Source: Bifidobacterium myosotis (GTDB lineage: Bacteria; Actinomycetota; Actinomycetes; Actinomycetales; Bifidobacteriaceae). Taken from it: 64,000 bases of DNA. This document shows, one piece after another, positions 1 to 7,814 of this stretch. The DNA lies in the NCBI RefSeq assembly GCF_002259745.1, contig NZ_MWWW01000002.1, positions 62,106 to 126,105 on the forward strand, written 5' to 3'. The first letter of the stretch is position 1; each line of letters starts with the position of its first letter. A model generated the notes under the pieces. The model had not been told where the DNA came from. It made no database searches and saw nothing but the letters and a program-made list of their open reading frames with translations. Both the position numbers and the translations under genes were made by a program.

Positions 1-1638
1 TGCCGTGGCGTTTGCTGCCGCCAACCCCGCCAGACCGGCGCCCAACGCCGCGACTCCGGCGAAGGACGCCGGCAACCCCAGCCGCAATCGTTTGCCGTCC
101 ACCTCCACCCAGCTCTCCACCGGCTTGTCCTGTGCGGCGCGCGCGTCGTACCGCCCGCCGGACAACGATTGCACATCGGCGGCGGGCAGGAATTCCTCCT
201 CGATCCAACGGGTGTACACGGCGAACCGTCCGTCCGTCGCGGCGAAATCCGGATGGGCCAATACGGCCTGATCAAACGCCTTGACGGTGGGCACCCCGCC
301 GATCTCCAGCTCGGCCAGCGCCCGTTTGGCCCGCAGCAGGCATTCGTCGCGCGTGGGCGCCCAGACCACGAGTTTGGCGAGCATCGAATCGAACTGATCG
401 GGCACCACCGACCCGGCCGCAACGCCCGAATCCCAACGGATGCCGGGGCCGGTAGGCACCCGCAGCGAGGTGACCGTGCCGGGGAACGGCACGAAGCCGC
501 GCGCCGGATCCTCGGCGTTGATGCGGAATTCGATGGCGTGGCCATGCGGCCGAATCGCCGGTATCGACGCATCCCGCGCCGCCGACGACGTTTCGTTCGC
601 CGATGAACGCTCCCGCGTCGCCAAAACCGCCATATCCACCGCACCGGCCAGAATCGCCTCCAGCGGCGTGCCCTCGGCAATCGCCAGCTGCGCTTCGACC
701 AGATCGACGCCGCAGGTCATTTCGGTGACCGGATGCTCCACCTGAATGCGCGTGTTCACCTCCATGAACGACATCGTGCCGTCCGGGTCCACCAGAAACT
801 CCACCGTTCCCGCACCCGTATACCGTGCGCGATCGCAGATGGCCACGGCCGCGTCCCTGAGCCGCCGTTCGGTGTCGGCGGGAAGGAAGGGCGCCGGCGC
901 CTCCTCGATCAGCTTCTGGTTGCGACGCTGCAGCGAGCAGTCGCGTGTGCCCACGGCCTCCACATGGCCGTACGCGTCACCCAATACCTGCACCTCCACA
1001 TGACGGGGGCGCGCCAGAAACCGTTCGATGAAGCAGTCGCCGTTGCCAAACGCCAGTTGCGCCTCATGCGTGGCCGAAACGAACGCCTCCTCCACGTCCG
1101 CCAGCTCATGCACCACCTTGAGTCCGCGTCCGCCGCCGCCATACACGGCCTTGATGGCCAGCGGCAGACCATGCTCGCGCGCGAACGCAACCACTTCGGC
1201 CGGGTCCCGTACCGGTTCCGTGGTGCCGGGCGCCATCGGCGCGCCCACGTCCGCGGCGATGCGACGGGCCTGCACCTTGGAGCCAAGCTCGCGGATCGTC
1301 TCGGGGGAGGGGCCGATCCACACCATGCCCGCAGCAATCACAGCCGCGGCGAAATCGGCGTTTTCGGACAGGAACCCGTACCCCGGATGCACGGCGTCCG
1401 CATGCGCACGACGCGCCACATCGATGATGCGCCCGATGTTGAGGTAGGTTTCGCGTGACGTTCCGCCGCCCAGCGCGTACGCCTCGTCCGCCAGATGCAC
1501 GAACAATGCATCCACATCCGGGTCGGCGTACACGGCTATGGCCGTACGACCCGTATCCTGACAGGCATGAATCACGCGCACCGCGATTTCACCGCGATTC
1601 GCTATGAGAATGCGCTGAATATGACGGGTTTCGCTCAT
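1..1638 (-). CDS. Biotin carboxylase (acetyl-/acyl-CoA carboxylase alpha-type), partial
   Basis: The reverse strand reads MSETRHIQRILIANRGEIAV, the classic start of a biotin carboxylase, which carboxylates enzyme-bound biotin with ATP and bicarbonate. Visible landmarks are HPGYGFLSE near residue 95, the glycine-rich ATP-grasp loop YGGGGRGLK near 170, and MEVNTRIQVEHPVTE near 285. The 3' end runs off the window after 546 codons; the last visible part is past the carboxylase C-terminal domain, so a biotin carrier domain may follow, but the biotinylated lysine is not in view. Its ATG overlaps the stop of the upstream pxpBC-like gene by four bases (ATGA), implying translational coupling. In pyroglutamate-type clusters such subunits often accompany PxpABC. 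The substrate cannot be told from the sequence. Confidence 0.9.
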   Translation of the reverse strand, partial: MSETRHIQRILIANRGEIAVRVIHACQDTGRTAIAVYADPDVDALFVHLADEAYALGGGTSRETYLNIGRIIDVARRAHADAVHPGYGFLSENADFAAAVIAAGMVWIGPSPETIRELGSKVQARRIAADVGAPMAPGTTEPVRDPAEVVAFAREHGLPLAIKAVYGGGGRGLKVVHELADVEEAFVSATHEAQLAFGNGDCFIERFLARPRHVEVQVLGDAYGHVEAVGTRDCSLQRRNQKLIEEAPAPFLPADTERRLRDAAVAICDRARYTGAGTVEFLVDPDGTMSFMEVNTRIQVEHPVTEMTCGVDLVEAQLAIAEGTPLEAILAGAVDMAVLATRERSSANETSSAARDASIPAIRPHGHAIEFRINAEDPARGFVPFPGTVTSLRVPTGPGIRWDSGVAAGSVVPDQFDSMLAKLVVWAPTRDECLLRAKRALAELEIGGVPTVKAFDQAVLAHPDFAATDGRFAVYTRWIEEEFLPAADVQSLSGGRYDARAAQDKPVESWVEVDGKRLRLGLPASFAGVAALGAGLAGLAAANATA

Positions 1639-3704
1639 AGTGATGCCTCCGTTGCCTGTTCGTGTGTCCGTTCTGCGAATTCATGTGATGCGATGGCTCC
1701 GTCATCCTGCGAAGCGAGCCGCGGGTCGGAGCCACTCGTCGCTGCCATGTGGTGTCTTGCCGGCGTCGCCGTCACGCGGAATGCCACTCTGGCTCCCGGC
1801 GGCAATTGTCCCGCCATCGCCAGTGATGCCGTGGTCAGCACGGCCACCACCGGGTACCCTCCGGTGACCGGCTGATCGCGTAGGAATATCACCGGCTGAC
1901 CGCTGGTCGGCACCTCGACGGCTCCGGCGACGGTCGCCTCGCTGGCCAGTTCAGTGGCGTCGCGGCGTTCCAGCGGCACCTCGCCGCTCAACCGCAATCC
2001 CACGCGGTTCGACTGTGCGGTGACCAGCCATTCCTGTTCCAGCAGCGTGTTTAATCCTGCATCGGTGAACCAGTCGGCGCGCGGCCCCAACGTCACCTCC
2101 AGCGTGGTGGTCGTGCCGGGCGAAGGCAGATCGGAAGGCCAGTCCTCGCGGGGAGCCACGCCGGCCGAGACCGCCGACGGCCGGCGAGTACCGGGGCCGA
2201 CATCGCAATGACGGTTGTCGTCCGTGGTGCGTCGGCCGTCGGTAGGCTCTGCGTGCGAACCGGTGCCGATGGGCACGGTCTGCCCCGCGTGCAACGGCTT
2301 GGGACCGATGCCGCTCATGGTGTCGGTGGAGGCCGAACCAAGCATGCGCGGCACGTCGAAACCGCCCATCACGGCGAGATAATCGCGCAATCCGGCGGTC
2401 GGCGCGCCAATCGTCATGGTTTCTCCGTCGCGCAACAGGAACGCCTCCTGACCGCCGATGGCGAACGGCCGACCGCCGTCACGCCCCGTGACGGTGATAT
2501 CGACCGGTGCGCCGGCGACGGCCACGACCGTATCGCCGCTGGCCTGGATCATGGCACCGCCGTTGGTCAGTTCGATGGCCGGTGTGCCCGGTGCGTTTCC
2601 GACAAGGGCGTTCGCCAGATGATAGGCGATCGGGTCGGCCGCGCCGGACCCTGTGACGCCCATGTTCGCGGCGTTGCGGCCGTCGTCCTGGAACGTGGCC
2701 AGGATGCCGGGGCGTAGAACGATGAGGGCCGAAGTGGAGGGCGATGCGGCGTTCCGCTGAAATGTGTCGGATGCGGCGATGTCTGGGGAGGCTGCGTTCG
2801 TGGGGAAATCCGCGCTCGCCGAGGCACCAGCGCTCGCGGGCGAGCCCGAGACTATCGGTGTTTGGGGACGAACCGGCGCAAACCGGACCGTATCGCCGGG
2901 CTGCAACAGCGCCGGAACCTTGGCGGAATCATCCCACATCGGCACATCGGTGTGCCCGATAAGCTGCCAGCCGCCGGAACTCGGGCGCGGGTAGACGCCT
3001 GAGAACGTGCCGGCGAGTCCCACGGCGCCTGCCGGAACGGAAAGGCGGGGTGTCGCGCGGCGCGGCACGTCAAAGCACGGGTCGCCGCCGGTGAGGTAGG
3101 CGAATCCCGGTGCGAACCCCACGAACGCCACGGACCATGGGGTGCCGCAATGCCGTGCGATCACGGCTTCGGACGACAGACCGAGCATGTCCGCCACCTC
3201 GGCTAGATCCTCGCCGTCGTACGTCACCGGAATGGAGATGGCATGGGCGGCGTGTGCGACGTCCACGCGTGTATCCAGCTCCTGCACGGCGACCTCGAGT
3301 TCGGCGCGCGTGGTGAGAAGCGGGTTGAAACGTATGAACAGCGTCCGCGCCGCAGGAATCAGTTCGGTGATTGCTGACAGTGCGTCCGCGTGGCGCAACG
3401 CGCGCGCGGCAATCCCCTTCATGTTCGGAGAAACGCCGGCCGGGTAGTCCGCGTCGAAGGTTGGCGAAGAGCCTGGGCGAGCGTGGAGGGATTGACCTGT
3501 TGCTGATTGCGTCGGTGTCGTTATGGGCGCACATGCGGATGATTCGGCTGCGGAGGCCGCCGCCTTCACAGCGGCGAACAAGCGCAGCGTCGCGTTCAGA
3601 TCATCACATTCGATGAGCATGCCGCGATCGCCGCAGACCAGAAACCGCAGCCTCTGGTCTGCGGCGTCGTCGATTCCATTGGATTGCTTGTTGCCGATGA
3701 TCAT
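1635..3704 (-). CDS. Fused 5-oxoprolinase subunits PxpB-PxpC (KipI/KipA, allophanate hydrolase-like)
   Basis: This 689-residue protein joins two domains that are separate proteins in many bacteria. Residues about 90-285 are PxpB/AHS1 (signatures AFVGFAPGFAYL and TFSGVYPRPSSGGWQLIG), and about 320-670 are PxpC/AHS2 (LRPGILATFQDDGR, AIELTNGGAMIQ, LRDYLAVMGGFDVP). With PxpA the complex opens 5-oxo-L-proline to glutamate with ATP. Low-complexity Ala/Ser/Thr linkers near residues 45-85 and 285-320 separate the parts, and another insert near 490-535 lies inside the PxpC half. It lies 21 bases after pxpA and overlaps the biotin carboxylase start by four bases, so it is mid-operon. The start codon has only a weak ribosome site and could lie somewhat downstream. 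Confidence 0.88.
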   Translation of the reverse strand: MIIGNKQSNGIDDAADQRLRFLVCGDRGMLIECDDLNATLRLFAAVKAAASAAESSACAPITTPTQSATGQSLHARPGSSPTFDADYPAGVSPNMKGIAARALRHADALSAITELIPAARTLFIRFNPLLTTRAELEVAVQELDTRVDVAHAAHAISIPVTYDGEDLAEVADMLGLSSEAVIARHCGTPWSVAFVGFAPGFAYLTGGDPCFDVPRRATPRLSVPAGAVGLAGTFSGVYPRPSSGGWQLIGHTDVPMWDDSAKVPALLQPGDTVRFAPVRPQTPIVSGSPASAGASASADFPTNAASPDIAASDTFQRNAASPSTSALIVLRPGILATFQDDGRNAANMGVTGSGAADPIAYHLANALVGNAPGTPAIELTNGGAMIQASGDTVVAVAGAPVDITVTGRDGGRPFAIGGQEAFLLRDGETMTIGAPTAGLRDYLAVMGGFDVPRMLGSASTDTMSGIGPKPLHAGQTVPIGTGSHAEPTDGRRTTDDNRHCDVGPGTRRPSAVSAGVAPREDWPSDLPSPGTTTTLEVTLGPRADWFTDAGLNTLLEQEWLVTAQSNRVGLRLSGEVPLERRDATELASEATVAGAVEVPTSGQPVIFLRDQPVTGGYPVVAVLTTASLAMAGQLPPGARVAFRVTATPARHHMAATSGSDPRLASQDDGAIASHEFAERTHEQATEASL

Positions 3705-3725
3705 ACCGTGCCTACCATGCGGTTA

Positions 3726-4496
3726 TCAGCTGGCATGGCCCGCGAACGGCCGAACGGTCACGCCGCCGGCTTCAAGACGCTCCCGCACCGCCTTCGCCAT
3801 GGCCACGGCCGCCGGCGAATCACCGTGTACGCATACCGAATCGGCGGTGATGGGCACCACGGTGCCATCAATCGCCTCAACGGTGCCGTCCGAAACCATG
3901 CGCGCCACGCGGTCAGCCACCACGGTCGGGTCGGCAATCACGGCGCCCGGTTCGCGGCGGGAGACCAGCGTGCCCGACGGCGTGTAGGCACGGTCGGCGA
4001 ATGCCTCGCGGTACACGGGCAGTCCGGCCTGCTCGGCCAGCCGTCCCACGGCGGAACCAGGCAGCGTGAGCAGTCCCAGTGACGCGTCGACCATTTGCAT
4101 CGCGCGAATCACGCAGGCGGCCTGCCGCTCGTCTGTGACAATCCGGTTGTAGAGCGCTCCATGCGGCTTGACATATGAGACGTGAGTGCCGGCGGCGGTG
4201 GCAAGCCCCTCGATGGCGGCAAGCTGGTACATAATGTCCGCCGTGAGATCCTCGTCGGACTCGTCCACATAGCGCCGACCGAACCCGGCCAGATCCCGGT
4301 ACGACACATGCGCGCCCACCGTGACGCCGTTCTCGGCCGCATTGCGAAGCGTGCGGACCATGACGGCGGGGTCCCCGGCGTGGAAGCCGCAGGCGATGTT
4401 CGCACTAGACACCACGGTGAGCAGTGATTCGTCGTCGCCCAGCGTCCAGCGGCCGAAGCTCTCGCCCATATCGCTGTTGAGATCGATCGCGGGCAT
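3726..4496 (-). CDS. pxpA: 5-oxoprolinase subunit PxpA (LamB/YcsF family)
   Basis: The 256-residue protein starts with [14 protein letters not shown] and contains [14 protein letters not shown], the diagnostic motifs of the LamB/YcsF family, plus [15 protein letters not shown] and the C-terminal [13 protein letters not shown]. Length is normal for the family. PxpA acts with PxpB and PxpC in ATP-dependent hydrolysis of 5-oxoproline to L-glutamate, a damage-repair and salvage reaction. Its ATG lies one base after the stop codon of a 54-codon gene, and the pxpBC fusion follows after 21 bases, so all are probably co-transcribed and coupled. Confidence 0.92.
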   Translation of the reverse strand: MPAIDLNSDMGESFGRWTLGDDESLLTVVSSANIACGFHAGDPAVMVRTLRNAAENGVTVGAHVSYRDLAGFGRRYVDESDEDLTADIMYQLAAIEGLATAAGTHVSYVKPHGALYNRIVTDERQAACVIRAMQMVDASLGLLTLPGSAVGRLAEQAGLPVYREAFADRAYTPSGTLVSRREPGAVIADPTVVADRVARMVSDGTVEAIDGTVVPITADSVCVHGDSPAAVAMAKAVRERLEAGGVTVRPFAGHAS

Positions 4497-4497
4497 G

Positions 4498-4662
4498 TCA
4501 GGCCTCCTCGTTGATGAATCGGATGGACCAGTTCACGGTCGGTCCCTTCGGCCGCGGGACTGCGGCGTCCGTATGCTGGCCGTCAACCGACGACGCGGCC
4601 GGGGCGGCCATGTCAATCAGGCCGGCCACCATGCCGTCTTCCGGGATGATGGGTGTTTCCAT
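4498..4662 (-). CDS. Small conserved-position protein, 54 residues, function unknown
   Basis: A 54-codon reading frame ([10 protein letters not shown] ... [11 protein letters not shown]) sits between the DUF1445 gene and pxpA. It has a good ribosome site (AAAGGA, six bases before the ATG) and its TGA ends one base before the pxpA ATG, a typical coupling arrangement, which argues that it is translated. No signal peptide, membrane segment or known motif is visible; the middle is rich in Ala, Ser and Pro. It could be an operon-specific accessory protein or a leader that couples pxpA translation. I do not recognise a family. Confidence 0.6.
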   Translation of the reverse strand: METPIIPEDGMVAGLIDMAAPAASSVDGQHTDAAVPRPKGPTVNWSIRFINEEA

Positions 4663-4714
4663 GAGGTTTCCTTTGCTGATGATGACGTGTGTCCATCGGG
4701 GCCGGACGCTGCCG

Positions 4715-5515
4715 TCAGACCATATACCGTCGATCCTCCACGTCGGTGATGAACATGTGCCCGGGCGCGTGGGTGATGGCGAAATGCGGCTTGGACGCCA
4801 TCACCGCGGCCTGCGGGGTCACGCCGCACGCCCAGAACACAGGGATGTCGCCGGGCTCGAGAATCGGGGCGTCACCGTAATCAGGATGATTGATGTCGGT
4901 GACGCCGATGGATTGCGGGTCGCCGACGCACACCGGCGCGCCGTGCACGGACGGGTAGTAGCCGGAGATGCGACAGGCATCCGCGACCTGCCGGGCCGGA
5001 ATGCCGCGCATCGAAACGACCATATTGGACTTGAACGCCCCGGCCGGACGGCACACGATCGACGTGTCATACATGGGCACGTTCCGGCCGGCGGTGATGT
5101 GCCGCACCGGGATGCCGTCGTCCATCAGGGGGAATTCGAACGTGAACGAGCAGCCGATGACGAATGTGACCAAGTCGTTCCGCCAATAGTCGCGGATGTC
5201 CTTCACCTCGGCGACCAGCTCCCCGTCCTCCCAGACGCGGTAGAGCGGCACGTCCGTGCGGATGTCCGCGCCAGGGGCGGTCGACGGTTCGGTCACGCCG
5301 GGCTCCATCACCTCCAGCAGCGGGCAGGGTTTCGGATTGCGCTGGGCGAACAGCAGGAAATCAAACGCCTGGTCCTTGGGCAGGATCATGAGATTGGCCT
5401 GCGCGTGGCCGCGTGCGATACCGCAAGTGGGGCGCACCTCGCCGGCGCGGAATGCGGCGCGGGCTGCGGACGGTGTGGAGTCGGCGTCGAGTGTGGTGGT
5501 GAATTGGCTGGTCAT
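4715..5515 (-). CDS. DUF1445 family putative hydro-lyase / D-glutamate cyclase-like protein
   Basis: The 266-residue product has the DUF1445 (UPF0317) signatures: [15 protein letters not shown] near the N-terminus, [13 protein letters not shown] in the middle, and [13 protein letters not shown] followed by [12 protein letters not shown] at the end. The mammalian DGLUCY protein, whose bacterial-like half is DUF1445, converts D-glutamate to 5-oxo-D-proline. Sitting first in an operon with PxpA and PxpBC, it fits 5-oxoproline chemistry, although its exact substrate is an inference. The ATG at 5515 was chosen over a GTG nine bases upstream. It is divergent from the class IV aminotransferase gene at 5775. 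Confidence 0.82.
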   Translation of the reverse strand: MTSQFTTTLDADSTPSAARAAFRAGEVRPTCGIARGHAQANLMILPKDQAFDFLLFAQRNPKPCPLLEVMEPGVTEPSTAPGADIRTDVPLYRVWEDGELVAEVKDIRDYWRNDLVTFVIGCSFTFEFPLMDDGIPVRHITAGRNVPMYDTSIVCRPAGAFKSNMVVSMRGIPARQVADACRISGYYPSVHGAPVCVGDPQSIGVTDINHPDYGDAPILEPGDIPVFWACGVTPQAAVMASKPHFAITHAPGHMFITDVEDRRYMV

Positions 5516-5774
5516 GGAACACAACCTACGTGCCGTAATCGTTCGGTGTCATACGGCTATGTGACGGCTGTGTTTCGGACGTTCCCGTGTCGAACGCAGC
5601 TGAAACAAACGGCGGCTAGCGTAAAGGCATACGCGAAGGCGAGGCGCCGCGCGAAGCGGCGGCAACGGTTGGCGCGTATTGGAATCATTGGAATCATGAG
5701 ACTGCCGGGCCATCGGCGGCGATGCGGAATGCGGGCCGCGAAGATGGCTGTGAGTGAAGGAAAGAGGATTCACC

Positions 5775-6749
5775 GTGAGCTCGATTGTTTTGGGAATGGG
5801 TAATGGCGCGCTCATGTTCGGCGACGCCGACGTCAGCGATGTGCCGGACAGCGACCTGATCGAACTGGTGGACCCGGAGACGGTCAATATCAACGCCTTC
5901 GACCTGAGCGTGCTGCGTGGCGACGGCATCTTCGAGGCCACCACCGCGTGGAAGGGATTCCCGGTATCGCTGGAGATCCACCTGCGTCGACTGGTCCGTT
6001 CGGCCAGGCTCATGGACATGCCGGAGCCCAACGTCGCGGCGATCACGCGCGGCGTCCAAGCGGTCATGAACGCCTACGACGACCCTGAGCCCGGGCCGAT
6101 GCTGCGCATCATCGTCTCCCGAGGCCTGGATGTGTCCACCGGCGTGGGCAAGGCCGCGGCCGCTGAGGGCAAGACAGCGCCGACCATTTTCATCTTCGAG
6201 GACGGCAAGGGCACGTTGCACACGCCCGATCCGATCACCATGGCCTCCATGACCCGCGGCTATCCTTCGGACATCACGGCCCGCGCGCCGTGGCTGCTGA
6301 ACGGCGCCAAGACACTCAGCTATGCCTTCAATTGCGCGGTGCATCGTGAATGTGACCGGCGAGGTGTGGGCGACGCGGTGCTGTTCACCGAGGACGGCTA
6401 CACGCTTGAATGCCCGAACTCCACCATCGTGGGCCGATACGGCTCCATGTTGGTCACGCCCGATCCGCGCATCGGCATCCTTGACGGCACCACGCAGCGT
6501 GAAATGTTCTCGTGGGCATTGCAGGAAGGTCAGCAAGCGGTATACAAGAAGCTACCGATCGAGGAGCTGCGCGATGCCGATCGCCTCTACATGGTGCATG
6601 GCGGCTGGGTCATTCCGGTCAAGGAGCTCGACGGCAAGGCGTATGAGTGCGACCCGGCTGAAATCGCAGCCATCAACGATGCGATTCACTCCGGTCGCAC
6701 CCATGACGACGCGCTTTCCATCGGCCCCACCGGCGATTACGAGTTCTGA
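5775..6749 (+). CDS. Class IV PLP-dependent aminotransferase (PabC / branched-chain aminotransferase type)
   Basis: The 324-residue product is a fold-type IV PLP enzyme. It has LRGDGIFEATTAW near residue 45, the catalytic lysine in NGAKTLSYAFN near 180, the cofactor region LECPNSTIVGRYGS near 210 and GILDGTTQREM near 235. The family includes 4-amino-4-deoxychorismate lyase, branched-chain aminotransferase and D-amino-acid aminotransferase; a chorismate mutase gene next downstream is mildly suggestive of a chorismate link, but the substrate cannot be fixed here. The GTG start at 5775 is preferred because AAAGAGGA lies seven bases before it; an in-frame GTG at 5754 would add seven residues without such a site. 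Confidence 0.85.
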   Translation: MSSIVLGMGNGALMFGDADVSDVPDSDLIELVDPETVNINAFDLSVLRGDGIFEATTAWKGFPVSLEIHLRRLVRSARLMDMPEPNVAAITRGVQAVMNAYDDPEPGPMLRIIVSRGLDVSTGVGKAAAAEGKTAPTIFIFEDGKGTLHTPDPITMASMTRGYPSDITARAPWLLNGAKTLSYAFNCAVHRECDRRGVGDAVLFTEDGYTLECPNSTIVGRYGSMLVTPDPRIGILDGTTQREMFSWALQEGQQAVYKKLPIEELRDADRLYMVHGGWVIPVKELDGKAYECDPAEIAAINDAIHSGRTHDDALSIGPTGDYEF

Positions 6750-6763
6750 ACGTCGGTAATCGT

Positions 6764-6963
6764 CGGTATCTCGGTTGCAAGGGGTACATCGGGGCTGTTC
6801 CGGACAGCTATCTGCTTTGCGAGGGGTACCTCAACAGTGAAGTCCCGAGTAGATGCGCCATCATTTCAACGTCACTACTCGGGATTTCCCGTATTAGGTA
6901 CCCCTTGCAAAGCAGATAGCTGCGCGCACAGGCCGAAATGTACCCCTTGCAACCGAGATACCG
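6764..6963. repeat. 200-bp near-perfect nested palindrome
   Basis: The intergenic region after the aminotransferase gene is one long inverted repeat. The left arm begins CGGTATCTCGGTTGCAAGG and the right arm ends with its complement at 6963. Each arm holds two copies of a word (GCAAGGGGTACAT and GCGAGGGGTACCT), plus GCTATCTGCTTTGC. At the centre is a second hairpin with arms TCCCGAGTA/TACTCGGGA. As RNA it would form one tall stem-loop; as DNA it could extrude a cruciform. It is far longer than a terminator. Confidence 0.9.
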
Positions 6964-7082
6964 GCATGTCGCATGCCATGTTGGCGGCGCATGCCGTGTT
7001 TCCGCTGCCTGACTGCCCGCGCCGGTGCTTTGGACGCGAGAATCATGGCGTGGTGACGCTCGGCAGGAGTATTCTCGAGTCT

Positions 7083-7472
7083 ATGAGCGAAACGAGCAGT
7101 GACTGGCAAAGGACCACCATCGACTCCGCCCAGGCGGCGGCCCATCCGGAAACCGCCCAGGCGGTCGCACGCATCAAGGATCTGCGCCAATCCATCGATA
7201 ACATCGATTCCGCGGTCATTTCATTGCTGGCGGAGCGGTTCAAGGCCACGTCCCGCGTCGGAGTGCTGAAGGCCAGTGCCGGCTTCGCCCCGGAGGACAC
7301 CAAGCGTGAGGATTACCAGATCGAGCGTCTGCACCGCATCGCCATCGATGCGGGATTGGACCCGGAAATCGCCGAGATGTACCGCGAATTCGTGGTGACC
7401 GAGGCCAAGAAGCGTCATAAGCGCATTGCGGATGCTGGCGGCGATCCGGGTGTGCTCGACGTGTTCGCCTGA
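7083..7472 (+). CDS. Chorismate mutase (AroQ class)
   Basis: The 129-residue protein carries the AroQ helix-1 pattern IKDLRQSIDNIDSAVISLLAERF, with Arg and Asp placed as in the family, then VGVLKASAG, DTKREDYQIERL and a final helix REFVVTEAKKRHKRI. It converts chorismate to prephenate for Phe and Tyr synthesis. The ATG at 7083 is supported by AGGAG about 12 bases upstream; the frame is open further upstream, but that part lies in the palindrome. A fused prephenate dehydratase is absent. Confidence 0.9.
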   Translation: MSETSSDWQRTTIDSAQAAAHPETAQAVARIKDLRQSIDNIDSAVISLLAERFKATSRVGVLKASAGFAPEDTKREDYQIERLHRIAIDAGLDPEIAEMYREFVVTEAKKRHKRIADAGGDPGVLDVFA

Positions 7473-7553
7473 CGCTGTAACGGCTGGTGAACGATTGAAA
7501 ATGCGGCATCCGTGAACCGCATCGGTGGGTTGATACCCGGTGTTGGTTGCGCG

Positions 7554-7593
7554 CAAGGGCCCATCGAGCTTGTGACGGCTCGGTGGGCCCTTG
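7554..7593 (+). terminator. Hairpin after chorismate mutase gene
   Basis: CAAGGGCCCA and TGGGCCCTTG form a strong stem about 80 bases after the stop codon. No T-run follows, so it could be a processing or weak termination site. The rest of 7473-7814 holds no gene that I can support. Confidence 0.55.
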
Positions 7594-7814
7594 CTATAGG
7601 AGCGCTATAGGAGGCAGTGACGCCTTTCGGCGGTTTCGCCGATTGCTGCGGCCGGCGGCATAGTATTCCAGTGTTGAACAACGAGAACCGGTCTGCATGG
7701 TTTTCGCGGGACGTTTCGCTCGGGGTGCATATCGACTAGATTGATATCCGGACGACGGATGCTATGGTCTGGCCCGTCTGATGATGGTGTGTCCCTCGCG
7801 TGAATGGATGTTGG

